Counted from the stretch's first letter, positions 12,500-21,105 are shown. The stretch is DNA of 29,525 nt from JBKPDV01 sp046728075 (GCA_046728075.1 JBKPDV010000208.1:1-29525), one strand, 5' to 3'. The notes: generated by a model not told the origin, from the sequence alone. A program made the numbers and translations.

Positions 12500-13050
12500 C
12501 CGGCGTGGCCCCCAACAGATCGCTCCCGCTCGAAGCGGCGCTCGCACGACACCGAGACGCGGTTGCGGCCTTTCTCGCCTCGGCCGCCGCGACCGAGCCG
12601 GACGCCTGGAGCCGTCCGGCCTCAGAAGGGAGGTGGTCTCCCGCACAAATCGCCGAGCATCTCTGCCTCGCGGTCGAGGCCGTAAAAGGCGAATTGGATC
12701 AAGGACCGGGAATGAAGCTTCGGCTGTCTGCGTGGAAACGGTTCCTGCTTCGGCGCACGGTTCTCCCGAAACTTCTGAAGACCGGGCATTTTCCTCGAGG
12801 TGTGCGCGCGCCGCGCGAGATCCGGCCCAACCTTCCGACCGCCACGAGAGAAGAAGCGTTGCGCCGGCTTGAGAGCGCTGCCTCCGAGTTGGAAGCGCGT
12901 TGCCGTATACATCCACAAAGTGAGTCCCTGCGACTGACGCACCCCTACTTCGGGGCGCTGCCCGCGTCCGACCTGATCCGGATCCTCGCCTGGCACGCGC
13001 TCCACCATCGCGCTCAGTTGCCGGGCGCGGAGAAGCAGTCGTCGCGATAG
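12496..13050 (+). CDS. DinB-superfamily (DinB_2-like) protein
   Basis: A protein of 184 residues with the DinB_2/DUF1569-like pattern: 'RWSPAQIAEHLCLAVEAVKGEL' near the N-terminus and 'IRILAWHALHHRAQL' near the C-terminus, giving His positions for a metal site in a four-helix bundle. The start is taken as GTG 12496, which overlaps the preceding stop as GTGA; GTG 12505 is an alternative. There is no independent ribosome site, so translation is probably coupled to the upstream selenoprotein candidate. With the DinB-VOC fusion this makes two DinB-type proteins around one AhpD-like protein. The reaction is unknown. Confidence 0.8.
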   Translation: MTGVAPNRSLPLEAALARHRDAVAAFLASAAATEPDAWSRPASEGRWSPAQIAEHLCLAVEAVKGELDQGPGMKLRLSAWKRFLLRRTVLPKLLKTGHFPRGVRAPREIRPNLPTATREEALRRLESAASELEARCRIHPQSESLRLTHPYFGALPASDLIRILAWHALHHRAQLPGAEKQSSR

Positions 13051-13072
13051 GAGAGACCTAAGAAATCTTTCG

Positions 13073-13153
13073 TCATCGCGAGGAGCTCAGCGACGAGGGA
13101 TCTTCCCGGCGGTTGCTTGAGGGAGGGCAGATCCCTCGCTTCGCTCGGAATGA
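13073..13153. repeat. TCATCC...GGATCT-type inverted repeat
   Basis: The left arm (TCATCGCGAGGAGCTC...GAGGGATCT) and right arm (AGATCCCTCGCTTCG...GGAATGA) are inverted copies around a 24-bp centre. It is the most compact of the three such elements here and lies between the DinB_2-like gene and the decarboxylase gene. It could fold into a hairpin in the transcript. Confidence 0.75.
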
Positions 13154-13218
13154 CAGGAGAGCGCTCTTCCTCTCCGCAGTAAGCTTCGGCGTCCGCAACG
13201 GGGGAAGAGGAGCGCGCG

Positions 13219-14652
13219 ATGCCGCAGAAGCAGAGCTACCACATGACGCCGGAGGATTTCCGCCGGCACGGCCACGCGGTCGTCGATTGGATCGCCGATT
13301 ACCACCGGCGCATCGAGTCTTTTCCCGTGCTTTCGCGGGTGGCTCCGGGCGAGATCCGCTCGTCTTTTCCGGCTTCGCCGCCCGAGCGCGGCGAGCCGTT
13401 CGAGGCAATGTTGAACGATGTCGAAAAGCTGCTTCCGGGCATCACTCACTGGCAGTCGCCGAACTTCTTCGCCTACTTCCCCTCCAACGCGTCGTTTCCG
13501 TCGATGCTGGGAGAGTTGCTTTCGGCGGGCCTGGGCGTGCAGGGCATGCTCTGGGCCACGAGCCCGGCGTGCACGGAGCTGGAGACGCACGTGCTCGACT
13601 GGCTGGGAAAGATGCTGGGACTGCCGGAAAAGTTTCAGTCCACCTCTTCCGGCGGAGGCGTGATCCAGGACACGGCTTCCAGCTCTGCGCTCTGCGCCCT
13701 TCTTGCCGCCCGCGAGAGGTCGACCGGCGGCAAGTCCAACGAAGAGGGGTGCGATGGGCGGCTCACCGCTTACACCTCGACCCAGGCCCACTCGTCGATC
13801 GAGAAAGCGATCCGCGTCGCGGGGTTGGGCGTCGCAAATCTGCGCTCAATCGATGTGGATAGCGATTTCGCGATGCAGCCGGAAGCGCTGGCGCGCCGGG
13901 TCTCGGAGGATCGCCGCGCGGGAAAGACTCCTTGCTTCGTTACGGCCACAGTCGGGACGACCTCCTCGGGCGCGATCGATCCGTTACGAGAAATCGGGCG
14001 CATCTGCCGGGAGGAGGGGATCTGGCTGCACGTCGATGCCGCGATGATGGGGACCGCCGCGCTCTGTCCGGAGCTGCGCTGGATCCAGGAGGGACTCGAG
14101 GCCGCCGACAGCTACTGTTTCAATCCGCACAAGTGGATGTTCACGAACTTCGATTGCGACTGCTTTTATGTGGCCGACCGCGCCGCGTTGATTCGGGCAC
14201 TTTCGGTCCTGCCCGAGTACCTGCGCAACCGCGCGACGGAGTCCGGCGCGGTCATCGACTACCGAGACTGGCAGATTCCTCTGGGCCGGCGATTCCGGGC
14301 GCTGAAGCTCTGGTTCGTTGTCCGCCATTACGGCGTCGAAGGGCTCCGGCACCACGTGCGGCGGCACGTCGAGCTCGCGCAGCGGTTCGCCCGGTGGATC
14401 GAGGAGTCGCAGCGGTTCGAGCTTGCCGCGCCGGCGTCCTTGAACCTGGTCTGCTTTCGGCACACGTCGGGCGACTCGGCCAACGAGCGCCTGCTCGAAA
14501 AATTGAACAGCGGCGGGCGGATTTATCTGACGCATACGAAGCTCGAGGGTCGGTACACCCTGCGCTTCTGTGTCGGCCAGGCTCAGACGGAAGAGCGGCA
14601 CGTGGAAGAAGCGTGGAAACGGATCCGTGAAGCCGCGGAAACGGTCTCCTGA
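13219..14652 (+). CDS. Group II pyridoxal-dependent (aromatic-L-amino-acid-type) decarboxylase
   Basis: A PLP enzyme of 477 residues close to aromatic-L-amino-acid decarboxylases, which convert amino acids such as Tyr, Phe, Trp or DOPA to amines in the cytoplasm. It starts at ATG 13219 with GAGGAG upstream. The family N-terminus is complete: 'MTPEDFRRHGHAVVDWIADYHRRIESFPVLS', then 'HWQSPNFFAYFPSNASFPSMLGE'. The PLP Lys is residue 305 in 'CFNPHKWMFTNFDCDCFYV'. 'TVGTTSSGAIDPL' and 'WLHVDAAMMGTAALCPE' supply the cofactor-contacting strand and the Asp that holds the pyridine nitrogen. The length is normal and there is no signal peptide. The gene stands alone, with a repeat element upstream. The exact substrate cannot be read from the sequence. 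Confidence 0.93.
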   Translation: MPQKQSYHMTPEDFRRHGHAVVDWIADYHRRIESFPVLSRVAPGEIRSSFPASPPERGEPFEAMLNDVEKLLPGITHWQSPNFFAYFPSNASFPSMLGELLSAGLGVQGMLWATSPACTELETHVLDWLGKMLGLPEKFQSTSSGGGVIQDTASSSALCALLAARERSTGGKSNEEGCDGRLTAYTSTQAHSSIEKAIRVAGLGVANLRSIDVDSDFAMQPEALARRVSEDRRAGKTPCFVTATVGTTSSGAIDPLREIGRICREEGIWLHVDAAMMGTAALCPELRWIQEGLEAADSYCFNPHKWMFTNFDCDCFYVADRAALIRALSVLPEYLRNRATESGAVIDYRDWQIPLGRRFRALKLWFVVRHYGVEGLRHHVRRHVELAQRFARWIEESQRFELAAPASLNLVCFRHTSGDSANERLLEKLNSGGRIYLTHTKLEGRYTLRFCVGQAQTEERHVEEAWKRIREAAETVS

Positions 14653-14795
14653 GCGCCCACGAGTGTCTGGTACCTTAGAAGCGGGGTCGGAAAATGTCGC
14701 CGGCGAGTTTCGGACGCGGAGACGTGGGGACGCGGGGAAAGACGAACGAGCGCTAGCCGACGTCTCGCCGCTAGAGCTAGGGAAGGAGTAAAGAA

Positions 14796-15434
14796 TTGAG
14801 CGCTCGCCTCCTGATTCTGATCGTCCTGGCACTGCCCGCCGGCGGCAAGACGCCGACCCCGGGCGCGGCGCCGGCCGCCGACGGAGCCACACGGGCCGAC
14901 GCAACTGCGAGGTCCTACTGCGCCACCTGGAAGAGCGGAGACATCAAGGCCATGACGAGCCTGTTCGCGGCTTCGCGGCGAAGCGCTCAGCTTCAGGAAT
15001 CCTTCGGCTCGCTCGCGCGCCAGGGAGCGGTCCGCTGCGCGTCGGTTCCTTCCGCGGCCCGTCCCGAAACGACGACCGGAGACGCGATCGTCTTCGCCAT
15101 TCCGATCGCGATGACGTCCAACGCCGCCGCGACGACGTTGTACGTGACGGCAGACGGCCAGATCGCTTTCGACCCGGTTCTGGTCCCGCATCCGGGCGTC
15201 GTCCTGGGGCGGGCCATCCGTCTTCTGACCTCGCCCGACGCGAGCCAACGCGCCGCCGGCGCAACGGTTCTGGCCAACCGCGGCCTGCCGCTCTTGGGTT
15301 TCTCGGCCAACGCCGAACCGGCGCAACGAGATGCCGCTGCGGCCAAGATCGCGCAGTGGTGGCAGAGCTCGAGCGGCGAGCTGGGAACCGGATTCCCACT
15401 CTCGCCCGAAGACCTCGCCTTCGCCGCCAAGTAG
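14796..15434 (+). CDS. Secreted protein of unknown function
   Basis: A protein of 212 residues that I do not recognise. The start is TTG 14796, supported by AAGGAG 8 bases upstream. Residues 1-17 form a short signal peptide (MSARLLILIVLALPAGG), followed by an Ala/Pro linker. Residues about 35-130 ('ATARSYCATWKSGDIKAMTSLFAAS', 'TTLYVTADGQIAFDPVL') could be an NTF2-like or DUF3887-like fold: a helix, a helix containing 'WKSGDIKAM', then strands. Residues about 145-190 ('SPDASQRAAGATVLANRGLPLLGF') look like a HEAT-type helical pair. It lies between the decarboxylase and the reductase on the same strand, 27 bp before the latter, so it may share a transcript with it. Confidence 0.65.
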   Translation: MSARLLILIVLALPAGGKTPTPGAAPAADGATRADATARSYCATWKSGDIKAMTSLFAASRRSAQLQESFGSLARQGAVRCASVPSAARPETTTGDAIVFAIPIAMTSNAAATTLYVTADGQIAFDPVLVPHPGVVLGRAIRLLTSPDASQRAAGATVLANRGLPLLGFSANAEPAQRDAAAAKIAQWWQSSSGELGTGFPLSPEDLAFAAK

Positions 15435-15461
15435 GTCTCGCGGGCAAACGGCCCCCAGGCG

Positions 15462-16331
15462 ATGCGAGTCCTGATCACCGGCGCCGGCGGTCAAATCGGG
15501 CGGCGGCTCACGCGCCTCTTTTCTCAGGCCCACCGGGTGACGGCGCTCGGGCACCCGGATCTCGACGTCACGGATCCGAAGGCCGTGCGCGACCGCGTTC
15601 TCATCGAGCAGCCCGATCTGGTGATCAACTGTTCCGTGCTCGGCGTGGACGCGTGCGAAAGACAGCCCGACCTGGCGCGCGCGATCAACGCGGAGGCCCC
15701 GGGAGCTCTCGCCCGCGCGGCGGCGGCCGCGGGCGCGCGATTGCTGCACTTTTCCTCCAACTATGTCTTCGGCGGCGGCCGGCTCGAGGGTCCGCCCTAT
15801 TCGGAGGAGGATCCGCCCGACCCGATCAACACCTACGGGATCACCAAGCTCGAAGGGGAGCGGGCGGTCCTCGCCGGCGGAGAACACTGGCTCGTGCGGA
15901 CGTCGTGGGTCTTCGGAAGCGGGGGAAAAAACCTCCTCTCGGATGTGCACCGGCGGCTGACGGCGGGAGAAAAAGTGCGCGCAATCCAGGACACGTCTGC
16001 CAGCGCGACATATCTCGAAGAGCTAGTGGCGCGTGTTCTCGAGATCGTCGAGCTCGGCCGGCCGGGGCTCTACCATGTCGTGAACGAGGGACACTGCTCC
16101 TATCTCGAGTTCGCTCGCGCCGCCGCGCGGATCCTCCGGCTGGGAAGAGAGGCGGAATCTCTGATCGAGCCGGTCCAGGAAGCGACGTTTCGCACAGGAG
16201 CGGTGCGGCCGCGCTGGACGCCGATGAGATGTCTCGCCTCGGAGCGCGCGGGCCTCGCGCCCCTGCGTCCCTGGCGGGAGGCGCTGGAGGCCTATATCAA
16301 GTCTGATATATCCGCCGCCGCCGCTCCATGA
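15462..16331 (+). CDS. RmlD-type sugar-nucleotide reductase (extended SDR)
   Basis: An NAD(P)-dependent extended short-chain dehydrogenase of 289 residues resembling dTDP-4-dehydrorhamnose reductase, the last step of dTDP-L-rhamnose synthesis. The Rossmann motif GAGGQIG is at 7-13, 'DLDVTDPKAV' follows, and the catalytic Y125-x3-K129 (YGITK) sits after 'LLHFSSNYVFGG'. 'LVRTSWVFGSGGKN' and 'IQDTSASATYLEELV' match the family; in most RmlD the latter reads D-Q-x-G-x-P-T, so the substrate pocket differs. No rmlA, rmlB or rmlC is adjacent, which weakens a rhamnose role. Its stop overlaps the next ATG as ATGA, so the two are coupled. Confidence 0.85.
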   Translation: MRVLITGAGGQIGRRLTRLFSQAHRVTALGHPDLDVTDPKAVRDRVLIEQPDLVINCSVLGVDACERQPDLARAINAEAPGALARAAAAAGARLLHFSSNYVFGGGRLEGPPYSEEDPPDPINTYGITKLEGERAVLAGGEHWLVRTSWVFGSGGKNLLSDVHRRLTAGEKVRAIQDTSASATYLEELVARVLEIVELGRPGLYHVVNEGHCSYLEFARAAARILRLGREAESLIEPVQEATFRTGAVRPRWTPMRCLASERAGLAPLRPWREALEAYIKSDISAAAAP

Positions 16332-16855
16332 CTCTTCCCGGCCGCGCCGGCGCGATCGCGAAGACTCTCCTCTTTACGGTCCTGGTGCCGGGCACCGTCA
16401 CGATCTACGTTCCCCGGCGCATCCTTCTCTCGCGCTCCGGCAACGATGCCCTGCCGATCGGTCCGCTGCGGTACCTCGGCGCCGCTCTGCTGGCCGCCGG
16501 TGCGGCCGTGTATCTCTGGTGCGCCTGGGACTTCGCAACCGCGGGACGCGGGACGCCCGCTCCGATCGATCCGCCGAGAAGCCTCGTCGAACGCGGCCTC
16601 TATCGCCACGTGCGCAATCCGATGTATCTCGGAATTCTTCTTCTCCTCGTGGGAGAGGCGATGCTTTTTCGGTCCCGGGCGCTGCTGGCATACGCCGGGC
16701 TCGTTTTTCTCTTCTTTTTCCTCTTCGTCGTCGCCTACGAGGAACCGGCGCTCCGAAGGAAGTTCGGGCAAACCTACGAACGCTATTGCGATAGGGTTCC
16801 CCGCTGGATCCCGCAGTTCCGCGTGGATCGAAAGCGTCGATCGGAGGGGCAATGA
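16328..16855 (+). CDS. Isoprenylcysteine carboxyl methyltransferase (ICMT/PEMT)-family membrane protein
   Basis: An integral membrane protein of 175 residues from the ICMT/phospholipid methyltransferase family, which uses SAM within the membrane. The hallmark 'LVERGLYRHVRNPMYLGILLLLVGEAM' supplies the R-H-V-R-N-P-M-Y-L signature. 'AYEEPALRRKFGQTYERYCDRVPRWIP' is the C-terminal E-E-P...F-G-x-x-Y-x-x-Y pattern. Three to four hydrophobic helices are visible. The ATG overlaps the reductase stop (ATGA) and its own stop overlaps the next ATG (ATGA), so three genes are translationally coupled. Bacterial members act on varied lipids or quinone-like substrates; the target here is unknown. Confidence 0.9.
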   Translation: MTLPGRAGAIAKTLLFTVLVPGTVTIYVPRRILLSRSGNDALPIGPLRYLGAALLAAGAAVYLWCAWDFATAGRGTPAPIDPPRSLVERGLYRHVRNPMYLGILLLLVGEAMLFRSRALLAYAGLVFLFFFLFVVAYEEPALRRKFGQTYERYCDRVPRWIPQFRVDRKRRSEGQ

Positions 16856-17241
16856 AGCGCGTCACGGGAATCGGCGGAATTTTCTTCAAGGCGCAGAACC
16901 CGGAGAAGCTCCGCGCCTGGTATGAGACGCACCTGGGGATGCCGATCGAATCCTGGGGAGGGATGCAGTTCCCCTGGCGCCGGGATGAGGATCCCCAGAG
17001 CCGCGGCTACACGGTCTGGACGCTCTTCAAGGCGGATACGCGTTACTTCGATCCGAGCGAGAAGCCGTTCATGATCAATTACCGGGTCGATAATCTGGAC
17101 GAAGTCATGGCCGCGCTCAAGTCCGAGGGTGTGACCGAGAACGAGAAGATCGAGGACTCGGAGTACGGACGCTTCGCCTGGGTCATGGACCCCGAGGGAA
17201 ACCGGATCGAGCTCTGGGAGCCTCCCAAAGAGAAGAAGTGA
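16852..17241 (+). CDS. VOC-superfamily (glyoxalase-like) protein, first
   Basis: A single-domain VOC protein of 129 residues. Paired beta-alpha-beta-beta-beta units are recognisable: 'ITGIGGIFFKAQNPEKLRAWYETHLGMPI' type opening (here VTGIGGIFFKAQN) and 'GRFAWVMDPEGNRIELWEPP' at the end, whose Glu before L-W-E is a usual metal ligand. Family members include glyoxalases, dioxygenases and resistance proteins, so the reaction is not predicted. Its ATG overlaps the previous stop, making it the third gene of a coupled set. The next VOC gene follows after 18 nt. Confidence 0.88.
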   Translation: MKRVTGIGGIFFKAQNPEKLRAWYETHLGMPIESWGGMQFPWRRDEDPQSRGYTVWTLFKADTRYFDPSEKPFMINYRVDNLDEVMAALKSEGVTENEKIEDSEYGRFAWVMDPEGNRIELWEPPKEKK

Positions 17242-17259
17242 GGCTTCGAGGAGAAAACG

Positions 17260-17655
17260 ATGGGTACGGACTTCAAGGGCCTCGACCGAATCGGTCAGAT
17301 CGCGGTCAATGTTCACGATCTCGCTCGTGCGGTGACTTTCTACCGCGAAGCGCTCGGGATGCCGTTTCTCTTCGAGGTTCCCGGGATGGCCTTCTTCAAC
17401 TGCGCGGGTGTTCGGCTGATGCTCGGCATTCCGGTCGGGCCGGAGGTCGATCATCTAGCCTCCATCATCTACTACAAAGTTGACGACATCGAAGTGGCCT
17501 ACAGGACGCTGGTCTCTCGCGATGTCGCTTTCCTGGCCAAGCCCCATGTCGTCGCTCGGATGCCGGCCTACGTCCTGTGGCTGGCGGAGTTCAAGGATCC
17601 GGACGGGAATGTCCTGGCCTTGATGAGCGAGGTTCCTGTCGAGGTTCCGTCGTAA
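17260..17655 (+). CDS. VOC-superfamily protein, second
   Basis: A protein of 131 residues with GAGGAG 7 bases before ATG 17260. 'LDRIGQIAVNVHDLARAVTFYREALGMPFLFEVPGMAFFNCAGVRLMLG' and 'ELKDPDGN'-type closing ('AEFKDPDGNVLALMSEVP') are clear VOC features. Its closest look is to lactoylglutathione-lyase-like or methylmalonyl-CoA-epimerase-like small proteins. It differs clearly from the neighbouring VOC gene, so the pair is not a recent duplication. It is probably the last gene of the operon starting at 15462 or earlier. Confidence 0.88.
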   Translation: MGTDFKGLDRIGQIAVNVHDLARAVTFYREALGMPFLFEVPGMAFFNCAGVRLMLGIPVGPEVDHLASIIYYKVDDIEVAYRTLVSRDVAFLAKPHVVARMPAYVLWLAEFKDPDGNVLALMSEVPVEVPS

Positions 17656-18314
17656 CCGTCGCTCGCCCTTCGCTCGGTGTCTGCGCCGATGGCGCGGCTC
17701 GCCGAACCGGGCTCGACCGCACACCTGATTCCTCGCTGCGCTGGCGCTCCAGCGGCGCCCCGCGGCGCGCGCTTTCTTCCCTCTAGAAAACTGCGCGCGC
17801 CGCGGATACCCGATCGCGTCCCGCGCTGGATCCCGCGGGGGGCGAAGGAGCGCCCGAGCAGCCCAACCCGACAGACCAGGGACGTCAAGTTGGTGCATCG
17901 GCATCAGAGGTCAAATCCAATGCCCTGATACGGTGCAACCCGGTTGGTCGTTCCGCCACGTGCAGCGCGGATGGCCGGATGGGCGGTCCGCAGTGCAGGT
18001 GAGGCAAGTGAAAACGCTCGAAGATCGATGTCCGCAGGTCTTCGTCGGAAAAGGCAAACCCAGGCGCGGGACAAGAACACAAGCCCCAAGGATGTGGATC
18101 TGCATGACGTCCCGTTACGTTGACCCTTCGCGAGGACGGAGTCCTTTTGCGGGAGGCGATCCGCGCCGGGCTTCGGCCTGCTTGATCGAGCGAGCTAACG
18201 AGTCTGCGCTGACCAGCGCAATCCATACTTCCGAGCGTCGCGAGGCCGCTCGAGAAGCTTCGCTGAGACGCGTTCGACACACAGTCGACTCCCGAAAATG
18301 ACGAAGGAGGAGTT
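17656..18314. other. Gene-poor 659-bp region before the multicopper oxidase, no supported gene
   Basis: No frame across this stretch has a ribosome site, start and family-like sequence together. Coding-like peptides appear only as short pieces in different frames (for example a piece near 18110-18180, and one in another frame to 18300), which suggests a decayed gene or non-coding DNA. Readings of up to about 130 codons exist on both strands with Cys-, His- and Arg-rich composition and no recognisable family. The 5' leader of the multicopper oxidase must lie within it. I see no tRNA, riboswitch or clear promoter. Confidence 0.45.
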
Positions 18315-20480
18315 ATGAGACGAAGACCTTTTCTTGCCGCCGTTGCGGGTATTGCCGCTGTAGTCTTACCGGCCCCGTTGCTGCTCGCTCAGGCTCAGAT
18401 TCCGCTGGCCGGCAGCGCCATTCCGCAGTTCGCGCAACCGCTGGCGACGCTGAGCGTGGCGGGCGGCACTCTCCACACGGTATTCGGCAACACACCGCTC
18501 ACGATTCGGATGTGCGAATTTGACGCGAAGGTGCTTCCACCAGGCACGTTCGCGCCCGGCATCCAGCCGGCGACCCGTGTGTGGGGCTATTCGGCCGGGC
18601 CCTGCCCGACGACCCTTCAGGACACCTATACAGGTCCCGTCATCGTCAACACGCGCGGCACTCCGACCCCGATTACTTTCATCAATAACCTCGGAGATAC
18701 CACGACCACCGGTCTGCTCGCCTACAAGAACTCCGTTGATCAGACGATCCACTGGGCCGACCCGCTCCACAACGAAGCCAATGACTGCAACATGGTGGGC
18801 GGCATTCCGACATTTGGAAGCCCCTGCGCGCAGAACTACGCGGGCCCGATCCCCGCAGTCGCCCACCTGCATGGCGGAGAGGTTCCTCCGTCGCTCGACG
18901 GGGGCCCGGACTCCTGGTTCACCAGCGACGGCATCTTCAAAGGTCATGGCTACTATTCCTTCGCGGGAGCCAACGCCAACGAAGCGATCTACAGATATCC
19001 CAATACGCAGCAGGCCGGACCACTCTGGTTTCACGACCACACTTTGGGGGCCACGCGCCTGAACGTTTATGCCGGCCTGGCAGGCGCGTACCTGATCACC
19101 GACCCCTCGAACCCGCCGCCGATAGACTTGCAGGGTCCCGCAGAAATCGTGCCCGTGGTGCTGCAGGACCGCATGTTCGACACGAACGGGCAGCTATTTT
19201 TTCCGTCCGACGTGCCCAACCCCGATCACCCGTACTGGGTGCCCGAGTTCGTCGGCGACACAATCGTGGTCAATGGCAAGGCGTGGCCGTTCCTCAACGT
19301 TCAGCCGAAGCGCTATCGCTTCCTTTTCTTGAACGGCTCCAACGCCCGCACATACGAGTTGTCACTCCGAGCGCCGATGTACGTCATCGGCACCGACGGC
19401 GGTTACCTCGACGCACCGGTCAGTGTCTCCAAGCTCTTGATGATGCCCGGAGAGCGCTACGAGGTGATCATCGACTTCGGCGGCTTCGCGGGGAAAAACC
19501 TGATCTTGGGTAACACGGGCAGAACGCCCTACCCCAAAGGCGAGCCGCCGCACGGCAGCACCCTCGGAAACATTCTGCAGTTTCGTGTGGGCCCGGGCCC
19601 CGTCACCGACACGAGCTACAACCCGGCGCTCGGCACGCCGCTGCGCACCGGCGCCCACCAGATCGTGCGGCTGGTCGAACCCGCGACCGGTACCCTGGCT
19701 GCCGGCGTGACGGCAACGAAAACGCGCCAGCTCACGTTGAACGAAGTCGTCGCTCCCAAATCGACCGCGATCGACCCGGTGACCGGACTGCTGACGAACT
19801 ATGAGGGGGGGCCGCTCGAGATCCTGGTCAACAATACGAAATACGCCGGCTCAGCGAGACCCGACTTCATCCCGATCACGGTCGGCACCAACACCACGTT
19901 CTATTCGGAACTGCCCCGAGAGGGGGACACGGAGATCTGGGAGATCGTCAACTTGACCGCCGACGCGCATCCGATCCACCTCCACCTGGTGCAATTCCAG
20001 ATCCTCAATCGGCAAGGCTTCAACACAAACAACTACAACGGAGCGTACGCCGCGGCGTTTCCGACCGGTCTGTACCAGCCCGGTTTCGGTCCGCCGCTCG
20101 ACTACAACACCGTTCAGAATTGCAGTCCGACCTACGTGAACGTCATCGGAGGGAATCCCTGTGTCGATTCCCACCTGCAAGGGCCAGTGAGGCCTTCGGA
20201 TGGGAACGAAGCAGGCTGGAAGGACACCATCATGGTGCCGCCCGGAATGGTCACGCGCATCGCGGTGCGTTTTGCACCGCTCGACCTGCCGACGACCGCC
20301 CTGCCAGCAAATCTGTTTTATCCGTTCGATCCCAGCGACAATCTCCAGCACGGCTACGTTTGGCACTGCCACATCATCGATCACGAGGACAACGAAATGA
20401 TGCGGCCTGACATGATCCAGTTAAACCTCTCTGCGCCGGCTCCGGCGTCGAGACCGCTCAGAAAGGGCCTCGATTATTGA
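18315..20480 (+). CDS. Exported multicopper oxidase (CotA/bilirubin-oxidase-like)
   Basis: A three-cupredoxin oxidase of 721 residues that couples substrate oxidation to O2 reduction, probably in the periplasm or outside the cell. It starts at ATG 18315 with AAGGAGG 6 bases upstream. Residues 1-26 form a signal peptide with three Arg near the start (MRRRPFLAAVAG...), lacking a full twin-Arg consensus. All four copper motifs are intact: H184-L-H186-G, W-F-H240-D-H242, H552-P-I-H555-L-H557, and H684-C-H-x3-H690 with an axial Met at 695. The 'HLHGGEVPPSLDGGPDSWFT' context is typical of CotA-like and manganese-oxidising relatives. The C-terminus is a short Ala/Pro/Ser tail. It stands alone, ending at a strong terminator. 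Likely substrates are phenols, bilirubin-like compounds or metal ions. Confidence 0.93.
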   Translation: MRRRPFLAAVAGIAAVVLPAPLLLAQAQIPLAGSAIPQFAQPLATLSVAGGTLHTVFGNTPLTIRMCEFDAKVLPPGTFAPGIQPATRVWGYSAGPCPTTLQDTYTGPVIVNTRGTPTPITFINNLGDTTTTGLLAYKNSVDQTIHWADPLHNEANDCNMVGGIPTFGSPCAQNYAGPIPAVAHLHGGEVPPSLDGGPDSWFTSDGIFKGHGYYSFAGANANEAIYRYPNTQQAGPLWFHDHTLGATRLNVYAGLAGAYLITDPSNPPPIDLQGPAEIVPVVLQDRMFDTNGQLFFPSDVPNPDHPYWVPEFVGDTIVVNGKAWPFLNVQPKRYRFLFLNGSNARTYELSLRAPMYVIGTDGGYLDAPVSVSKLLMMPGERYEVIIDFGGFAGKNLILGNTGRTPYPKGEPPHGSTLGNILQFRVGPGPVTDTSYNPALGTPLRTGAHQIVRLVEPATGTLAAGVTATKTRQLTLNEVVAPKSTAIDPVTGLLTNYEGGPLEILVNNTKYAGSARPDFIPITVGTNTTFYSELPREGDTEIWEIVNLTADAHPIHLHLVQFQILNRQGFNTNNYNGAYAAAFPTGLYQPGFGPPLDYNTVQNCSPTYVNVIGGNPCVDSHLQGPVRPSDGNEAGWKDTIMVPPGMVTRIAVRFAPLDLPTTALPANLFYPFDPSDNLQHGYVWHCHIIDHEDNEMMRPDMIQLNLSAPAPASRPLRKGLDY

Positions 20481-20500
20481 TACCGCCGCGTTGCCGGTCG

Positions 20501-20525
20501 GGCCGCCCTCGCGGGCGGCCTTTTT
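20501..20525 (+). terminator. Rho-independent terminator of the multicopper oxidase
   Basis: The perfect stem GGCCGCCC (20501-20508) and GGGCGGCC (20513-20520), with TCGC loop, is followed directly by TTTTT. It lies 20 bp after the multicopper oxidase stop. Confidence 0.92.
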
Positions 20526-20613
20526 ATCGTTCCTCCTGCTTGCCCGCCAGCGCCGGCTCTCTCGGTTCCTTCACTGGCCGAGAAACGTTCCGAGTCCGGG
20601 ATAATCCGGCTAG

Positions 20614-21105
20614 ATGACCGCCGTACCGATCGAGATCCGGCCGCTTGCCTCCGACGAGGAGGCGCAGGCGTGCGCGAGGCTGATGGCCGGCTCGGAACCG
20701 TGGGTCACGCTCGGAAGGGACTACGGAAGCTCGCTCGCCATCCTGCGGGATTCCTCCAAGGAGCGTTACGTCGCGCGCGAATGGAAGGATCTCGTCGGCT
20801 TCCTGATCCTGAACATGGGAGGCGCGTTGGCCGGATACATCCAGACGGTCTGCGTCGCGCAGGAGAAACGGGGACAGGGGATCGGCGCGCGGCTCATGGC
20901 GTTTGCCGAAGATCGCATCTTTCGCGACAGCCCCAACGTCTTCCTCTGCGTCTCGTCGTTCAACACCGGCGCCCGGCGGCTTTACGACAGGTTGGGGTAC
21001 CGCGTCGTCGGCGAGCTGGCCGACTACCTCGTCGTCGGACATTCGGAGACTCTGATGCGTAAGACGATCGGGTCCCTGAGCGATTTTCGGAAGCAGACCG
21101 GCTGA
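20614..21105 (+). CDS. GNAT-family N-acetyltransferase
   Basis: A cytoplasmic acyltransferase of 163 residues using acetyl-CoA. Motif A is clear: 'GYIQTVCVAQEKRGQGIGARLMAFAEDRIF', with R-G-Q-G-I-G as the pyrophosphate-binding loop. 'NVFLCVSSFNTGARRLYDRLGYRVVGEL' supplies motif B, including the Asn and the Tyr of the GNAT fold. No ribosome site precedes ATG 20614, but GATAAT ends 8 bases before it, so a leaderless transcript is possible; no matching -35 was found. The acceptor is unknown. A small unrelated gene follows 28 bp later on the same strand. Confidence 0.9.
   Translation: MTAVPIEIRPLASDEEAQACARLMAGSEPWVTLGRDYGSSLAILRDSSKERYVAREWKDLVGFLILNMGGALAGYIQTVCVAQEKRGQGIGARLMAFAEDRIFRDSPNVFLCVSSFNTGARRLYDRLGYRVVGELADYLVVGHSETLMRKTIGSLSDFRKQTG

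Noticed and set aside
17933..18301. 122-codon open frame ahead of the multicopper oxidase
   Set aside because: No ribosome site, no family resemblance and atypical composition; other frames look equally plausible in parts.
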